From Lenzites betulinus (taxonomy: Eukaryota; Basidiomycota; Agaricomycetes; Polyporales; Polyporaceae), in NCBI GenBank assembly GCA_022264855.1, contig JABYQU010000001.1, positions 1,798,001 through 1,862,000 on the forward strand: a DNA stretch of 64,000 nt. The letters are read 5' to 3'. The stretch's first letter is position 1. Each line of letters opens with the position of its first letter. A program made the position numbers and the translations under genes. Under the pieces are notes generated by a model, which was given only the letters and a program-made list of their open reading frames with translations, was not told where the DNA came from and did no database searches. Positions 1 through 11,611 of this stretch are shown in pieces.

Positions 1-1116
1 GTCAGTATCCCTCAACTGTGCTCTTCGCGAAGCAAAGTTCCGCTGCAGTAGGCAATGGCACTTACGATCGAGGTCTTGACGAACCACCTCGAGTTGCATA
101 TTGAGTCGAACAGGGTCAACGCTTCCTGCATACGGTTCTGCGGGCGGAGGGGTTAAAGTTGGTCACAAGGTCTCGCAGCAGCGCGAATAAGGACATACCA
201 CGCTCTCGTCCTCGTACAGCATCTGGTCGTACTCGCTTAGTGACACCAGGAACACCAGCGCAGTCACGTTCTCGAAGCAATGAATCCACTTCTTACGCTC
301 CGACCGCTGACCTCCGACATCGAACAGCTTGTACGTGAGCTCGCCGACCTTGAAGGTGGTCTCCGTGATACCAGTCGTCTTAACACGCGAGCGCAGGATA
401 TCCTGGTCGGTAGGCATGTAGTTCGGTGCGGACATGCGGTCGATGGCGTTGAAGTAGTATACGGCGGAGTCGTTGAGCTGGAACTCGCGCGAGCGACGCA
501 CGGCTTCCTTCACGCTGGGGTCCTTCCACAAACCACGGATGGCGTCGGCGAGGTCCCGCGGCATCACATCACCTTCTATCTGGCCAGGCAGAGAGAGGAT
601 GATGCTTCGGCGCGCGTCGTTTTGGGGAGAAAGCTGGATGTCGAGATGCGGCATCGCCTCCAGAATGGCACTGTGGGGAGCGGAGCAAGTTTAGCGTTTG
701 GTTGCGAGGGCTTCGGGAAGAGACAGGGAGTGGACGTACCGCATAGACTGGATAGTGTTGGAATAGATAATCTCCTTGTACGAATCGCGCTCCTGCTCGT
801 TGTAGCCGCCGTGGTGGATGAGCTTCATTTGCTTGAGCACAGTCGACTGGGGGAGGGAGGGGGGAGGGAAAACGCGTAAGGATTTGGCTGCGTCAGCAAA
901 GCAAGGGCACCAACCTTGCCAGACTCTCCGGCACCCAGCAGCAACATCTTGATCTCGTTCTTCGCCATCATGCGGTCGCGCTTGAGCTGGCTCTCAATCT
1001 CGTCATTGCCTGAGGGGGAGGAGGAGTGAGCGGGAGAACAACAGAGGGGGAAAAGACGACGGATACGCACGGGCCTTGGCCTCGTCGTCGATGCCGGTGG
1101 ACTGGACGCAACCCAT
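1..1116 (-). CDS. Heterotrimeric G-protein alpha subunit (3' end beyond window)
   Basis: GTP-binding alpha subunit of a plasma-membrane heterotrimeric G protein that relays receptor signals (pheromone or nutrient type in fungi). Coding exons in reading order: 1116-1071, 1009-915, 846-740, 670-199, 137-66; the next intron runs off the left edge, so the C-terminus is absent. The protein starts MGCVQST, with Gly2 for N-myristoylation and Cys3 for palmitoylation. The P-loop GAGESGKST spans the second and third exons. Switch I is RSRVKTTGI, with the Arg that ADP-ribosylating toxins modify. Switch II is [12 protein letters not shown], with the catalytic Gln. Exon phases are consistent throughout. 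The Gly2/Cys3 start and the [16 protein letters not shown] blocks resemble fungal group I (Gpa1/G-alpha-i-like) subunits; the subgroup is an inference because the receptor-contacting C-terminus is not visible. Confidence 0.96.
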
Positions 1117-2037
1117 GTTTGGTAGGAGTAGGGTGGGCGGGGAGGGGGTGGCGAAGGAGAAAGAAAAGAGCGGCGGGCTGGGGCGGCAGAAGCCTAGAGG
1201 GCGGTGGTGGAAGAGGAGGAAGAGAGGCGGAGGGAGAAGGCGACGGGGGCGGCCAGACGCTCGCCAACAACAAGCATCCGCCCTTCTGCTTCCGCCACGG
1301 CGTCTACCGCTCCGGCACCATCCAACAGGCGCCCGCTCCGTCTCACTCTCATGTCTGATTGGCGACCACTCTCCATCAAGACCCGCCCGCGCGACGCGCT
1401 CGCATCTGCCCTCGAGTCTCGCCGTCTGCACTGTGCAAATTGTGATCGACATTAGAGAGCGTAGCTAAAGAGCAGTAACCGTGTGCAGGGGGTGTTCAAG
1501 ATGCGGTAGGTAGGATATCTATGCAAATATTTACGGGACGGTGCGCGCGCAGGTACGTTTGACAGTCGCTGTATACTTGTACACGGCCATCAGAACAAAT
1601 TGCCATGGCACACCTCCAGGCCGAGGCACAGTGCGTGGGCAAGCGCTAGCGCCGCCCGCTGCTGCCCCGCCGCGGGCCACCAGGCATCCTCGACGTCAAC
1701 GTCCAAACAGTGCGAGCTGCAGCAAAACATACACATGAAGCACATAAAACTCGACCATCGGAAACACCCTCAGGACGGCAAAGCCGCCCGCGTGTCGGCG
1801 CGCCACCGTCTGCAGCACCGCTGTGGCAGCGGGCACAGCTGCGGCTGTCCCGCCCGTCACGGATCGATCGTCCTCGTCTGCCTCGCCGCAAATCTCGTCC
1901 CACTCCGAGTCCACCGAGCGTCCCCCATCGCCACCCTGGGCAGGAGCGACGACGGAGTCCGACAGCGATAGATCCTCGAAAGCGGCGCAGCAGCTGTCGC
2001 CAGCTGGCGACGCGACGGTAGGCGGATTGGCAGGTAG
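1117..2037. other. Intergenic: G-alpha upstream region and 3' flank of the BCS1-like gene
   Basis: Both neighbours are on the minus strand, so this stretch should hold the 5' UTR and promoter of the G-alpha gene and the 3' UTR of the BCS1-like gene. Part is purine- or pyrimidine-rich (about 1140-1260). Open frames here are low-complexity shadows. No other gene recognised. Confidence 0.5.
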
Positions 2038-4843
2038 TCACGTCCACTGCCGGAACTCGACGGCGTCATCCTCGGACTCGGAGTCGTCGTCTTCAGCGGC
2101 GAGCTGCCCGGCCGCGTTCTCCTTCTCGACCTCCGCCACAGGTAATGGCGCAGGCACTGGCTCTGGCGGCACGAACGTTTGGGGCTCGACCACGCCCGGT
2201 GCGGCCGGCTCCAAGGCCTTGCGGGCAGCCTCGGCGTCCTCGAGCTTCTTGAGTTCGGCGGCCTCCTTCTCCTTCTGCAAGAGCTCCTTCTTGCGTTGCT
2301 CGCGCTGTAAGTGAAGCAGGCGTGATCAGAACGGTGTCCACAGCAGATAGTCGGACAGGAGGAAGTGAACAACGCGCATCAGACGCCCATCCGCCAAGCG
2401 CGTCATGGCCGAGGCGACCGACGGCCCGTAGCGGACCGGCGCAAGGCCGGATATGGGAAACGATCAACGATAATCGATCTGGATCTGATAACTGACCTCC
2501 AGCTTTTCCTTGAGCTCGCGCGCCTCGCGCTCCTTCTTCAACCGCTCCCTCATCGCCCGCTCGCTTTCCACCCACGCAGCAGCGTCCTTCGCCGCAGCTT
2601 CGGGGCGCGACTTGTTCTTCAGGAGATCTGTCATCGCGCGCGAAAAGGACCGCCTGTCAGCATACTTTCTACGCGCAACCTCGCACGCACCAACCCCACA
2701 AGAGGAAAGCCGCCCGACATACGGACAAAGGAATGAACGGAACAGGAGATGCGAGGGGGGGGGGAGAATGCAGGTGATCAGCAATCGAAAGAATGGGGTC
2801 ACTCACAGCCTTGCAGTGCCGCGACGCTGAACTCCTCGTCCGGTATCGCGTCCGCAAACTCCTTCCCGAGCTTCGCAAGCGTCGCGCCGTCGAGCGGCTT
2901 CGCGGAGTGCTTCGCTTCCATGAACTCGTCCTCCATAGGAGGCGGCTGGTATGCCTGATTGCGCAAGCCGACATCGCTAGTCGTCCGCGACCGCTCCTTC
3001 GTCTTATTAGGGCTGGAATTCCGGCCTGCAGCGGAGCTCGCGCGCGACGGTGTGGGCAGACCTTCAGGCAATGACGGAAGGGGCGATAGCGGGCTCGACG
3101 ACCCCGACGGACTTGTCGGGAATGATGAGAGTGCCGATGTGACAGATGAGAAGAGCGTCGAGTCCGCGCTCGACCCCGCTGACGGCGATGGCGGCAGCGT
3201 CGTCGGCAACTCAATGCTATCGAGGTCGCCTTCAATCGGAGCATTGTCCTCGTCTGTTGACGGGAAGAAGTTGCGGAAGAGCAGTTCCGCTTGCCACTTC
3301 GACGCGTTCTTGAACTCAATCCAGACGTCCATGCGACCAGGGCGCGACAGTGCAGGGTCCAAACGCTCAAGATGGTTAGTGGTCCTACAGAAAAAAGGTA
3401 AGCAAACACGTAAAGTCACGCCACTTTGGATGCTTACGCGAAAAGCAGACGTCCCTCGGAAGCTGCGACGCCGTCCAATGCATTGAGCAGTCCACTCAAG
3501 CTCAGAGTGTTGACGTCAGAGAGCTGCTCCGTTTTCCGTGCGCGACGTGATGCGCTTGTCGGCACGGTCTGCTCAACCGGCTTCTCTTCAGTCTTTCCCT
3601 CAGGGTTACCTGTTGCGCTGCCGTCTCGACTGGTGCTACGTGTGAAGGCGGCGTCGAGATCCTCCAGGAGGACGATGCAACGTGCTGGGACGCGGCCCAT
3701 GAGCGTGGTGAGCGTGCTGTCGTTTATCCACGATGATGACAAGGACACGACGTAAATGTCGAGCATCAACTCGCCAGCAATGGCATGGATCAGCGAACTC
3801 TTCCCTGAACCAGGCACACCGTATAGCAAGTATCCTCTGCGGAACGGAATACCGCGATCCGCGTACCACTGCAAAAGAGCGCGACGCGTCAGCATGGGCT
3901 CCCGCAGATCAACCAGAAGAAAGCCGCGCGGCAAGCCAAGGTGCGTATGGCAATTCCGCTACGGCAATCGGTTACAGTAATTCTCACACACCTTCTCGGA
4001 CTTCAGGAAGTCCTTCGTATCCGACATTAGCATCTCCTTTACGCCCGGATTGAGCACGATGGACGACATCGGCCGTTTATGCCGCGAGTCGGTCCACCGC
4101 CAGCAGCCGTGGGAGTCAGCGAAATAGATTTGTATCCGATGCACGGCCTCCGCCTCGTACTCCTTCTTAGCCTGAAGGACGAGCTGCTTCAGGATGGAGT
4201 TATTGCGGGCCACGACGGACACCGAGATCACTTCGTTGCCGGTATCGTTCTTGCGCCACCGCTTCACACGGAGCCAGTGCCCACGGTAGTAGATGGTGTG
4301 CGTGGTGTTGGAGGTGGGCTGGAAGACGACGCGCGTCTTGACACGACCAGGTGCGCCCTCGTCTTCCTCCTCGTCATCGTCGCCGAAGGAGTTATCCGCG
4401 ACGCGGGAGCCGAAGCCGGGCGTCGACGAGCGCGTGGTGGTCTCGAACTCGCGGGAGCGCTGCCACTCTGGGCGACGCGACAGCCAGAGCATGAGCCAGT
4501 CATATGGGTAGTCCTCTTCCGAGAAGTGGGCAGTCAAGAAGAATGCTGTACGGGCGGAAGGTGAGTCAGCATGTGGCGGGACCGGGGGTGTGCGCACTCA
4601 CAGTTGATGAAGTGGGACCTGGGGTGCGTCATGGCAGACGATGTGTACAGTACACGGTTGCGAGGCAATGATCAGTGGCATGACGGCGCAGCAGAGAGGA
4701 GCGAGTGCCTACCATCCCGAGCTTGCTACACGGCGGGCGGTCTCGACGGTACCACCGAGGACGACGAGCTTCATGCCGTCAATCATCGATGAGCCGCCGC
4801 CGCCACCGACGAGGGGCTGGACGAGCGAGCGGAGGGCGTCCAT
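2038..4843 (-). CDS. BCS1-like AAA ATPase (mitochondrial chaperone type)
   Basis: AAA ATPase of the BCS1 family. Yeast and human Bcs1 sit in the mitochondrial inner membrane and translocate the Rieske protein into complex III; many basidiomycete paralogues have unknown clients. Seven exons: 4843-4713, 4618-4602 (17 nt), 4544-3992, 3868-3438, 3384-2807, 2627-2499, 2304-2038. The N-terminal BCS1_N part is followed by the AAA core: Walker A GVPGSGKSS in RRGYLLYG context, Walker B IVLLEDLDAAF, and the sensor/arginine block ATTNHLERLDPALSRPGRMD. A Ser/Pro-rich insert lies between the ATPase core and the C-terminal BCS1 segment. The splice 2807/2627 restores the family motif ALQGYLLKNKSRPE; nearer AG sites give stops. 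The C-terminus is a charged Glu/Lys/Arg helix and an acidic tail. The start is the first Met giving a sensible N-terminus. Family is certain, client unknown. Confidence 0.93.
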
Positions 4844-7800
4844 GACGATGTGTGCGAGGGGGGTGGGGTCGGGAGCGCCAAGGTTGCGGGGAAGTCGAGG
4901 GAGGCTATGGTGGGTGGGGGGAGGGTAGAAGTAGAACGGGGGGAGATGGTGGGGGTAAGAGGACAAGCAGAAGGCGCTTGGGAAGAAAGCGGGCGACGGC
5001 TGTACGGGGCGGGTGGTCGGCCAGCTGTGGCGGTGGTGGGCCTGCTCGATCGGGCAACACCCTCTGCTGTTGAGTGCTGCTCGCCGCGTGCTGCTCTGGT
5101 GCGCACGCTCTGACTCGGGATGGTGGGGGCGGCGGGTGCGCTGGAGTCAAGGCGGTCGCAGTCGTCGAGGGCGGCCGCGTCAGCGCGCGTCGCGAATATT
5201 AATGGTGGCGAGTCCGCCACGGCCCTGCGCCAGTCACCGTGCAACGTGTTCGCTAAGACCCTCGTGCCTCCCCGCCTTCGGTCTTTCCTCCCGCTCCCAA
5301 GCGCTCCCGTCCTTACAGCGTCCGATGCCCCCCTTTCCCTTTCTCGCGCTCCCCCTCTCTACGTCCGCTGTCCCACTTGCTGCGCGTCCCCTGCGCACCC
5401 CCGGCCCCGGGCGGCCGCGCGCGCTGCGATGTGCATTCGCGCCAGCTGCGCCCTCGCCGACGCGTCTTGCCCCGCCTGACGCGTGTCGCCGAGCCCGGCC
5501 GCTGGACAGGCGCGGCGGGAACGCGAGAGGGACGGAGGGGACAATCGGTGCAGAGAAAGGCAGGACGGGCCCGGCGACGCGCAGGCGGGCCCATCATCCG
5601 TTCTCGCGTCCAGCGGCCGCATCAGCCCCAACCACCGTCCGACCCCAGAGCTCCCCCAAATAAGCAGGTGCGGCTCTGCGCCGACGACTCGACGACGGTG
5701 GCCCCGTCGCGCGACTCGCCCTCGGAATCACTCCGTGGCCGACATCAGCCCAGACTCCCGAGGCTCGAGCTCAGGTCGGTATCAGGCGGCGTGCGCACGC
5801 CCCCAGTGCGCTGCTCACGAAGCGCACACGCGCGGCGGACCTTTTCCGCGAAGTCTACTCGGCGTCAGGTAGCCTCAGGCTTCCGGAGGCGTTAGAGCTA
5901 CGCAGATGCGGCGCGTGCAGGGCGTTCTGCGCGGCCGGCCTTCGTGGTGCATAGGCTTCATCGCGACCCGAGGATGAGGGCAATCCATCTGAGAACCGCG
6001 GTCACACCACCGCCTGCGTGAATGACCGTACGCGTAAAGTGAGTCATTGACCGTCTAGAACGCGCTGCTTCTTTGACTCGGGTCTTACCAGACGGGGGAC
6101 GCATTACCCCGCAGCCTTCGCGAGACGAGGAACGCGGCGCTCAGGTCGATCGGACTGCCCCGCCCAAACCTGGTTGTCTGGCTTGAAAGCAGACTGGTAA
6201 AGACGCGATCGTCTTTCAGGATTTGGACAGTCGCACCGCATCGGCTCAGGCACGGCACGCCCCGACATATTCGCTCGGGACTAGACCGTAGTGCGCTCAT
6301 CGCCAGGTATGTGCAAGGAGCGCTACGCCAAAGGCCATGTTAACTTTGCGCTGATCAGCGATATGCGCTAGTAGCTGCGCCAGCATATTTGGCAACACGG
6401 AGGGTTCGCTGGCTACAATTTTTAGCATAACGCGCGGCCCAGTCGGTCCCGTGGTAGCCTTGCAAGCCCTGAACGCTATTCTGCGCTAGGTTACGCTCGG
6501 AACGCAATCCGTTCGAACGATAATCGATAATAAGCTACCGGAATCCTTCCCTCGAGGTCGCAGACTGGACAGCCTCACAACGGACGAAGCATGACTCCGA
6601 TAGCCCTCTCAACCACCACGCGCGCGCTGCGGTCACCCCAGCTGCGGCCTGTATGTCAAACGGAGCGGGGAATGACCCATGCATGAACACAAGTACAGTA
6701 CGTACGATGGTGATAGCGATACTCATCCTTCTCGAGCCTGTTCCCAGCCTGTCGACGAACTTCCGCTTCGCCGACGCATAACGGCTTCATCTCCGAACAC
6801 ATCGGCGCAAGACATGCAGCTCATCACATCTCTACCACAGATGCAGCGCGGGTTTGTGGCCCGGCGCAGGACGTGCGGGCGGCCTGCCACAGTGCAGCCA
6901 CACCACGGACAACCTGCCCCACATGACCGGCCTGCTCGGTCACCACGACAACATTGTACATTCACGTCGCGCATTCAGTTACACCGTGATGATTTGTCGC
7001 CACAAAGCATAGTCATGCACTGACAATGGGAACCCAATACCCTCGGCGGCTGCTCTCGGGCCCCGACAGCAGACGCTCCTGCACGAGGCCCCCTCGCAGA
7101 AAGCCACCCGGGCGCGAGCAGCCACCCTTCTTTGCGTCCAGCGGCGAGCACAACCGCCCCAGGCACTAGTCCGGTGGCTCCGCGCGGCAGAACTCGCGCG
7201 AAGCGCACGGTTCTCGCGTCGCGCGCCCTCAGCTCGGGCGGGGGCGGCTTCCATTTCATTAGCTTCATTGTCCCTGCGCCGCTCTCGCGACGATGGGAAA
7301 GGAAGCGCGGCCGTTCCTGGGGTGGGCCCCGGGGGCTGCTGGACAATGCGCGGGATTGGCGATGGAGGTCGGCTCCGGCGGGAGGAGGCCCGAGCCAGTG
7401 TGGGAGCGGGGGCTGGCTGGGGCATCGTGACAATCGTTCTGGCCGTTGGGGCGGCCTGGCACTGGCGCGGACGATGACAGCGTGCATGAAGTGCGCGTGC
7501 ATGCGTGGTGAAAATGGTCGGTTTGTCGGGGGAAGATCAAACGCAGAGTACGGATCCAGTTGTCCCTTCAGCGTATGCGAACACCGTGATTACAAGCGTT
7601 GTAGGCACAAGCCAGAGTGACAGCTACGCGTTTGGGATACGCACAAGATTAGCAACGTGGACCCACACACCACCGATGCCGTCCTGCCTTGGCAGCAGGA
7701 GCTGGACATGGGCCGTTTCAAGTTGATAGGCTCCATGACGGCTTCAAGTATTCCGTTGGCTTTCGGTCGACACTGATGGCCATGACAGACGGGTGTCACA

Positions 7801-7999
7801 GAGTTTGCGTGATGGATGGACTTGCAGTGTCTTCCCATGGTACGAATGATACCGCCGATCATGGACGTTGCTCAGACGGGTGAATGCTACGCCCTTGGTG
7901 GTGAACCGGCCGGGAAGCGTCCCAATATCAAGCTTGTGTAGTATTGGAAACGACGGTCGTACAGAGGTATATATGCGTGTGATCCTGGCAAAAAAGCGG
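4844..7999. other. Intergenic, no gene recognised
   Basis: About 3.2 kb between two minus-strand genes. It should include the promoter of the BCS1-like gene and the 3' flank of the MAPR gene. Roughly 4850-5900 is very GC-rich with long overlapping open frames on both strands but no family signature and no consistent exon chain. 6000-7950 is of mixed composition with nothing recognisable. Confidence 0.5.
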
Positions 8000-8703
8000 T
8001 TATAGTGCGGATGGAGAGGCTTGTGGGGGAAGATCGACGACCCGTCCAACGATGTTGTAGCGTTTCCTGGAGATAGATGAGCCTCAAGGCATGACGAGCA
8101 GGCGTCGTACGTACGCGAAGAAGTCGAACCAGTCGTTGAGCGTCTTGGTGTCGGCCGCGGACAGGGTGCTGTAGTCCGAAACGGCGTCCTCCTCCTTGAG
8201 GCTGGACATGCCGAGGGCGCGGGACGCGTCCTTGCCAGCAAAGAGGTTGTACGACTTCCCCTTCCCGTACGTGTCCACCTTGCGGGTCACGTCGAAGACC
8301 GTGCCTGTGTGGACCGGGCGTGAGTGCACCATCACGCGCGGCGGGAGTGAAGCCTGACGGGGGACGCACCCTTGATTGCCACATAGATCGGCTTGGCCGG
8401 ATCGGAGCCGTCGAACTGCTTGAGCTGCTCGACGGTGAAGGGGTCGTCCTTGGGCGGGGCGAGGTCTGTCTGTGCGGGCTGCATGATGGACTTGGTCTCC
8501 TTCGGGGCGCTCTCGCTCGTCTGCGGCTGCTTGCGGTTGCGGAGAATCTGCTCCTGGTACTTGCGCTGCTCCTCGGAGGACAGGCCGGTGCTGGTGCCGA
8601 ACGCGGTGGAGTCGGCGTGGGTGGGTGTGGACCGCAAGAGGACGATCTTTGCGAAGTAGGCGAGGAGGGCGGCGACGGAGAGGGAGACGATGAGGGCGAG
8701 CAT
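8000..8703 (-). CDS. Membrane-associated progesterone receptor (MAPR/Dap1-like) haem-binding protein
   Basis: Cytochrome b5-fold protein of the MAPR/PGRMC/Dap1 family. Members bind haem and support cytochrome P450 enzymes of sterol synthesis at the ER membrane. Exons 8703-8370, 8304-8115 and 8066-8000 give 196 residues. An N-terminal hydrophobic helix (MLALIVSLSVAALLAYFAKI) anchors the protein, followed by a polar linker. The b5-like domain contains FTVEQLKQFDGSD, IYVAIKGTVFDV, YNLFAGKDASRALG and the C-terminal WFDFFAKRYNIVGRV. The last motif exists only if the intron 8114-8067 is removed; an unspliced reading would stop early with unrelated residues. YGKGKSYNLFAGKDAS matches the family's haem-ligand region. 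An upstream in-frame Met (8727) is possible. A TATA-like run lies near 8828-8836. Confidence 0.93.
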
Positions 8704-9176
8704 GTCTCCTGACCGAGCGTGACGCAAGTGCGCGACTTATCGATTTCACAAGCAAACGCGGGGATTCGTCTTCGGCGCTAGCCGGGCCACTCTCGCTCTG
8801 ACACTTACGCTCACTGGCACTGGTCGGCGTATATACGCGTCGGGCTCGGTGCAAGACTCGTCGATGCGCGGTGTGTGCTGGTAAGGTCAGGAAAGACACG
8901 TATGAACACTGCACACGCTCGGTTTTCCCATCAATACTCCACTCCCGCGGCCACTAGCACTATCCCACAGTATGATTTCTTGCTACACTGACCTAGCTAT
9001 ACCGTGAGTACAAATGATAGATATCGACATTGTGGTTCCTCCGAAATATCCTATCGCTCCGCCTTCAACAGTCAATTTGCCCCAAAAGTACCGGGATGAG
9101 AACTGGCAACACCGCGCTGGAGCGTACAAGTCTAAAGCGCACCTTATGAACTCCTAGTGAGGAAGCCCGTTCATAT
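8704..9176. other. Intergenic between the MAPR and F-box genes
   Basis: Promoter of the MAPR gene and 3' flank of the F-box gene, both minus strand. Nothing else seen. Confidence 0.5.
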
Positions 9177-10608
9177 TCAGTACCCCCATCGTGGGAAGGA
9201 CGTCTACAAGCGAAACGTTAGCAAGACACAGGTGGAGAACTAATCAAACGACTTACAGAGAAGGCCACTCGCAATTTGCCCTTCTGGTGGGTAATGGGGA
9301 ATAATTGCTGCGTGACTACCTCGATCTCGCCACGGGTTTGCAATAGACCGTCCCAAGGCCCCACATATTCGAGGACAACCTGTGGAGAAGACCCGAGTCC
9401 GAGTCTGGACAATGCATCGTCCATAGCATCCCAGAAAGGCCGGTAAGACGCGGTCGTTAGGTATTTCTTGTACTGGCGCAAGTAGGGCAATGTGTCTCTG
9501 TTGTACGGCACGCGGATCTTGAACGTGAGACATTTCAAGGAGGGTGGCGGATGGTGCTGAAAGAGATGCGCGTAGTTTCTGAGCGTCCAGGTGAGTTCTT
9601 CCCCTGCGTAAGGTAAGTCTTCGCATTCTAGAGCAAGGACGAGGTTCTGTAGTTGATCATGTTCAGAGAGATCGAGCGCGTCCCATACGGGGGCTGGGAG
9701 TAGTGCAGTGGATCAGAGAGTGCCAGTCAGGTTAAGTTGTACTTCGCAATTGCAAACATACAGTTTTCATCAACGCGCCAATAGAAGTTCTCCCCTGCGT
9801 GGAATTCTAGGTTTTGCAACGTGCGACGGGCACCGTTGATGATAACTTCACAGAAGTTGTAAACTTCACCGCACGTAGGCCCGTCGATCACCCTGCGAAG
9901 TCCACAGAATGAAATGCTTGTGAGCGAGCCATTCGAGAGCGCTGAGCGTTGGATCTTCTGATATAGTGGCGACAGCGAGATCTCTGAGGGCAATTGGAAA
10001 GCGAGATCGCGAACGGCCGGGAAAACCATGGCGTCCCTGTATACCTCGGGCGAAGATAACTTCTGAGTTTCCGAGTCGATGTAGACAGACAGATCCAGTG
10101 TATCGATGCTCGAACAAGCGCACACTACGTCCAGTAGTGCTAGATATTGCTCGTCGTTGAGGAAGGTGGCGTTCACTATTTGCAAGCGATCCAGGCTGGG
10201 TGAAGAGGAGTCTCCTGTAGCGGCTGGAAGATCTGCGCTGCCGTGGCTGAGAAGGATGTCCACTAGAACGAGGCTTCGCAGGCTGATAGCTTCCTTGATA
10301 ATGGTACGGACCACGTTCTCCTGTAGGCGTATCACAGGTTGGTGGCCCAGCCTTCCATCCAGAGTTAGAGCTCGGAGGAATGAGCGGGCATCCGGACAAG
10401 TGCGCAGGAATTCGATGAAGGCAAGCGCGTTGCTGGCTTGAAATTTGACGGTGATGGTGTGATAGAGATAGCGTCTACTGGGGGATACCCATGCATGGGA
10501 GATCAACGAGCAGCTTGCGAGAGTCTGCCTATCGTGCTGAAGGTAGTCTAATATTGCATAGATAATGTCTTCATGCAGATATATGCTCGTATCCTGGCTT
10601 CTGTCCAT
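9177..10608 (-). CDS. F-box-like protein of the basidiomycete expanded family
   Basis: Predicted 436-residue protein with an N-terminal F-box-like segment (residues about 10-60: IYAILDYLQHDRQTLASCSL, then HAWVSPSRRYLYHTI) followed by a leucine-patterned region without a named domain. This layout is typical of the large Agaricomycete F-box families, whose members would recruit substrates to SCF ubiquitin ligases; targets are unknown. Exons 10608-9762, 9693-9257 and a 27-nt last exon 9203-9177 coding for eight residues and a stop. Lengths sum to a multiple of three. Exon 2 reads through as one open frame from the acceptor at 9694 to the donor at 9256. The next gene (11612) is divergent. Confidence 0.8.
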
Positions 10609-11611
10609 TCTTGAGTTCCTGCCCTGTCAGCGTATAATCTTGAGTACAGAAATGTCACGCACTTGGATACACTGAGGGAAGTGGCGTCGGAAGGAAATGG
10701 GGGGGCGCGCAGCTATATGGTTTGAGTCCGTCGGAGTCCGATTGAAAGGAAAGTTAGACTCCATAGTCGGAGATATCAATGTAAGCATGGACTTGTTTGT
10801 TGCACATGCCTCACTACTTTATCTCCACAAGTACTGATGCGACTTATCTGAAGTCTCGCAATCTGACAAGCTCCGCTAAGGGCTTGCTGACGGCACTGTC
10901 AAACATACAAGAGGCCCAGATCGTCAACGACTCATTTGGTCTCGCTGTGTTACGAACGAGGCGTCCAAACTTCTCATATTCGAACGACATATAGACGACG
11001 GACCGAGATATCATTGTCAGAGCCTTTTACTGCCCGTATCGGAGGCCTAGGCAAGCGAAGTCCCGTATGAAACCACTGGCAGGAATCATATGGATTGCGG
11101 ACAGCAGAAGTACGTTGACGGAGTGGGCCATGTGAATTATTACATACCAGGCAGGCCAATAGGATTGGTAGGTCACCGATCCCGGTCAAGAGTGCATCGT
11201 ACTGCCTAGTGTTATGTTCGCGTCTGTGAATGATCTCTACATGCGTCACTACCGCTTGAGCCTTAGGCTTCAAGCTTCAGTACTTCGGTGGAGGCGATGC
11301 ACAGAGATCCGTATACGTTCATAGGCTGCAAGCACGACGCGTCGATCGGCTCGGAGTGCGCCGTGGGTGAGCAACAAATGAGATTAATTGCGAGGGCGGA
11401 GATGAAGGAACGCACGAAGTTGAATGGAACATGGAACATTAGAAGGCGCGCAGCAGGCGTTGTACTCGATATTGTGGCATGTTTGCATGGGCGCCTGAAG
11501 AGTGCAAGAGCCTCCTTGGGTGGACAATGAACATATTACTGCTGCGTCGCTCATACTTCGTCCTCGACACATTGCTCGCTACCCATCACCGCTGTTCTCT
11601 TGCCGCCTGCT
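10609..11611. other. Divergent intergenic region (F-box / API5)
   Basis: One kilobase between head-to-head genes, presumably holding both promoters. A short repeat of the word GAGTCCG with TCGGAGTCCGA occurs near 10722-10740. No gene recognised. Confidence 0.5.

Noticed and set aside
4850..5900. Long overlapping open frames on both strands in GC-rich DNA
   Set aside because: Low-complexity Arg/Pro/Ser/Ala translations in several frames at once, no family motif, no splice chain; explained by GC content.
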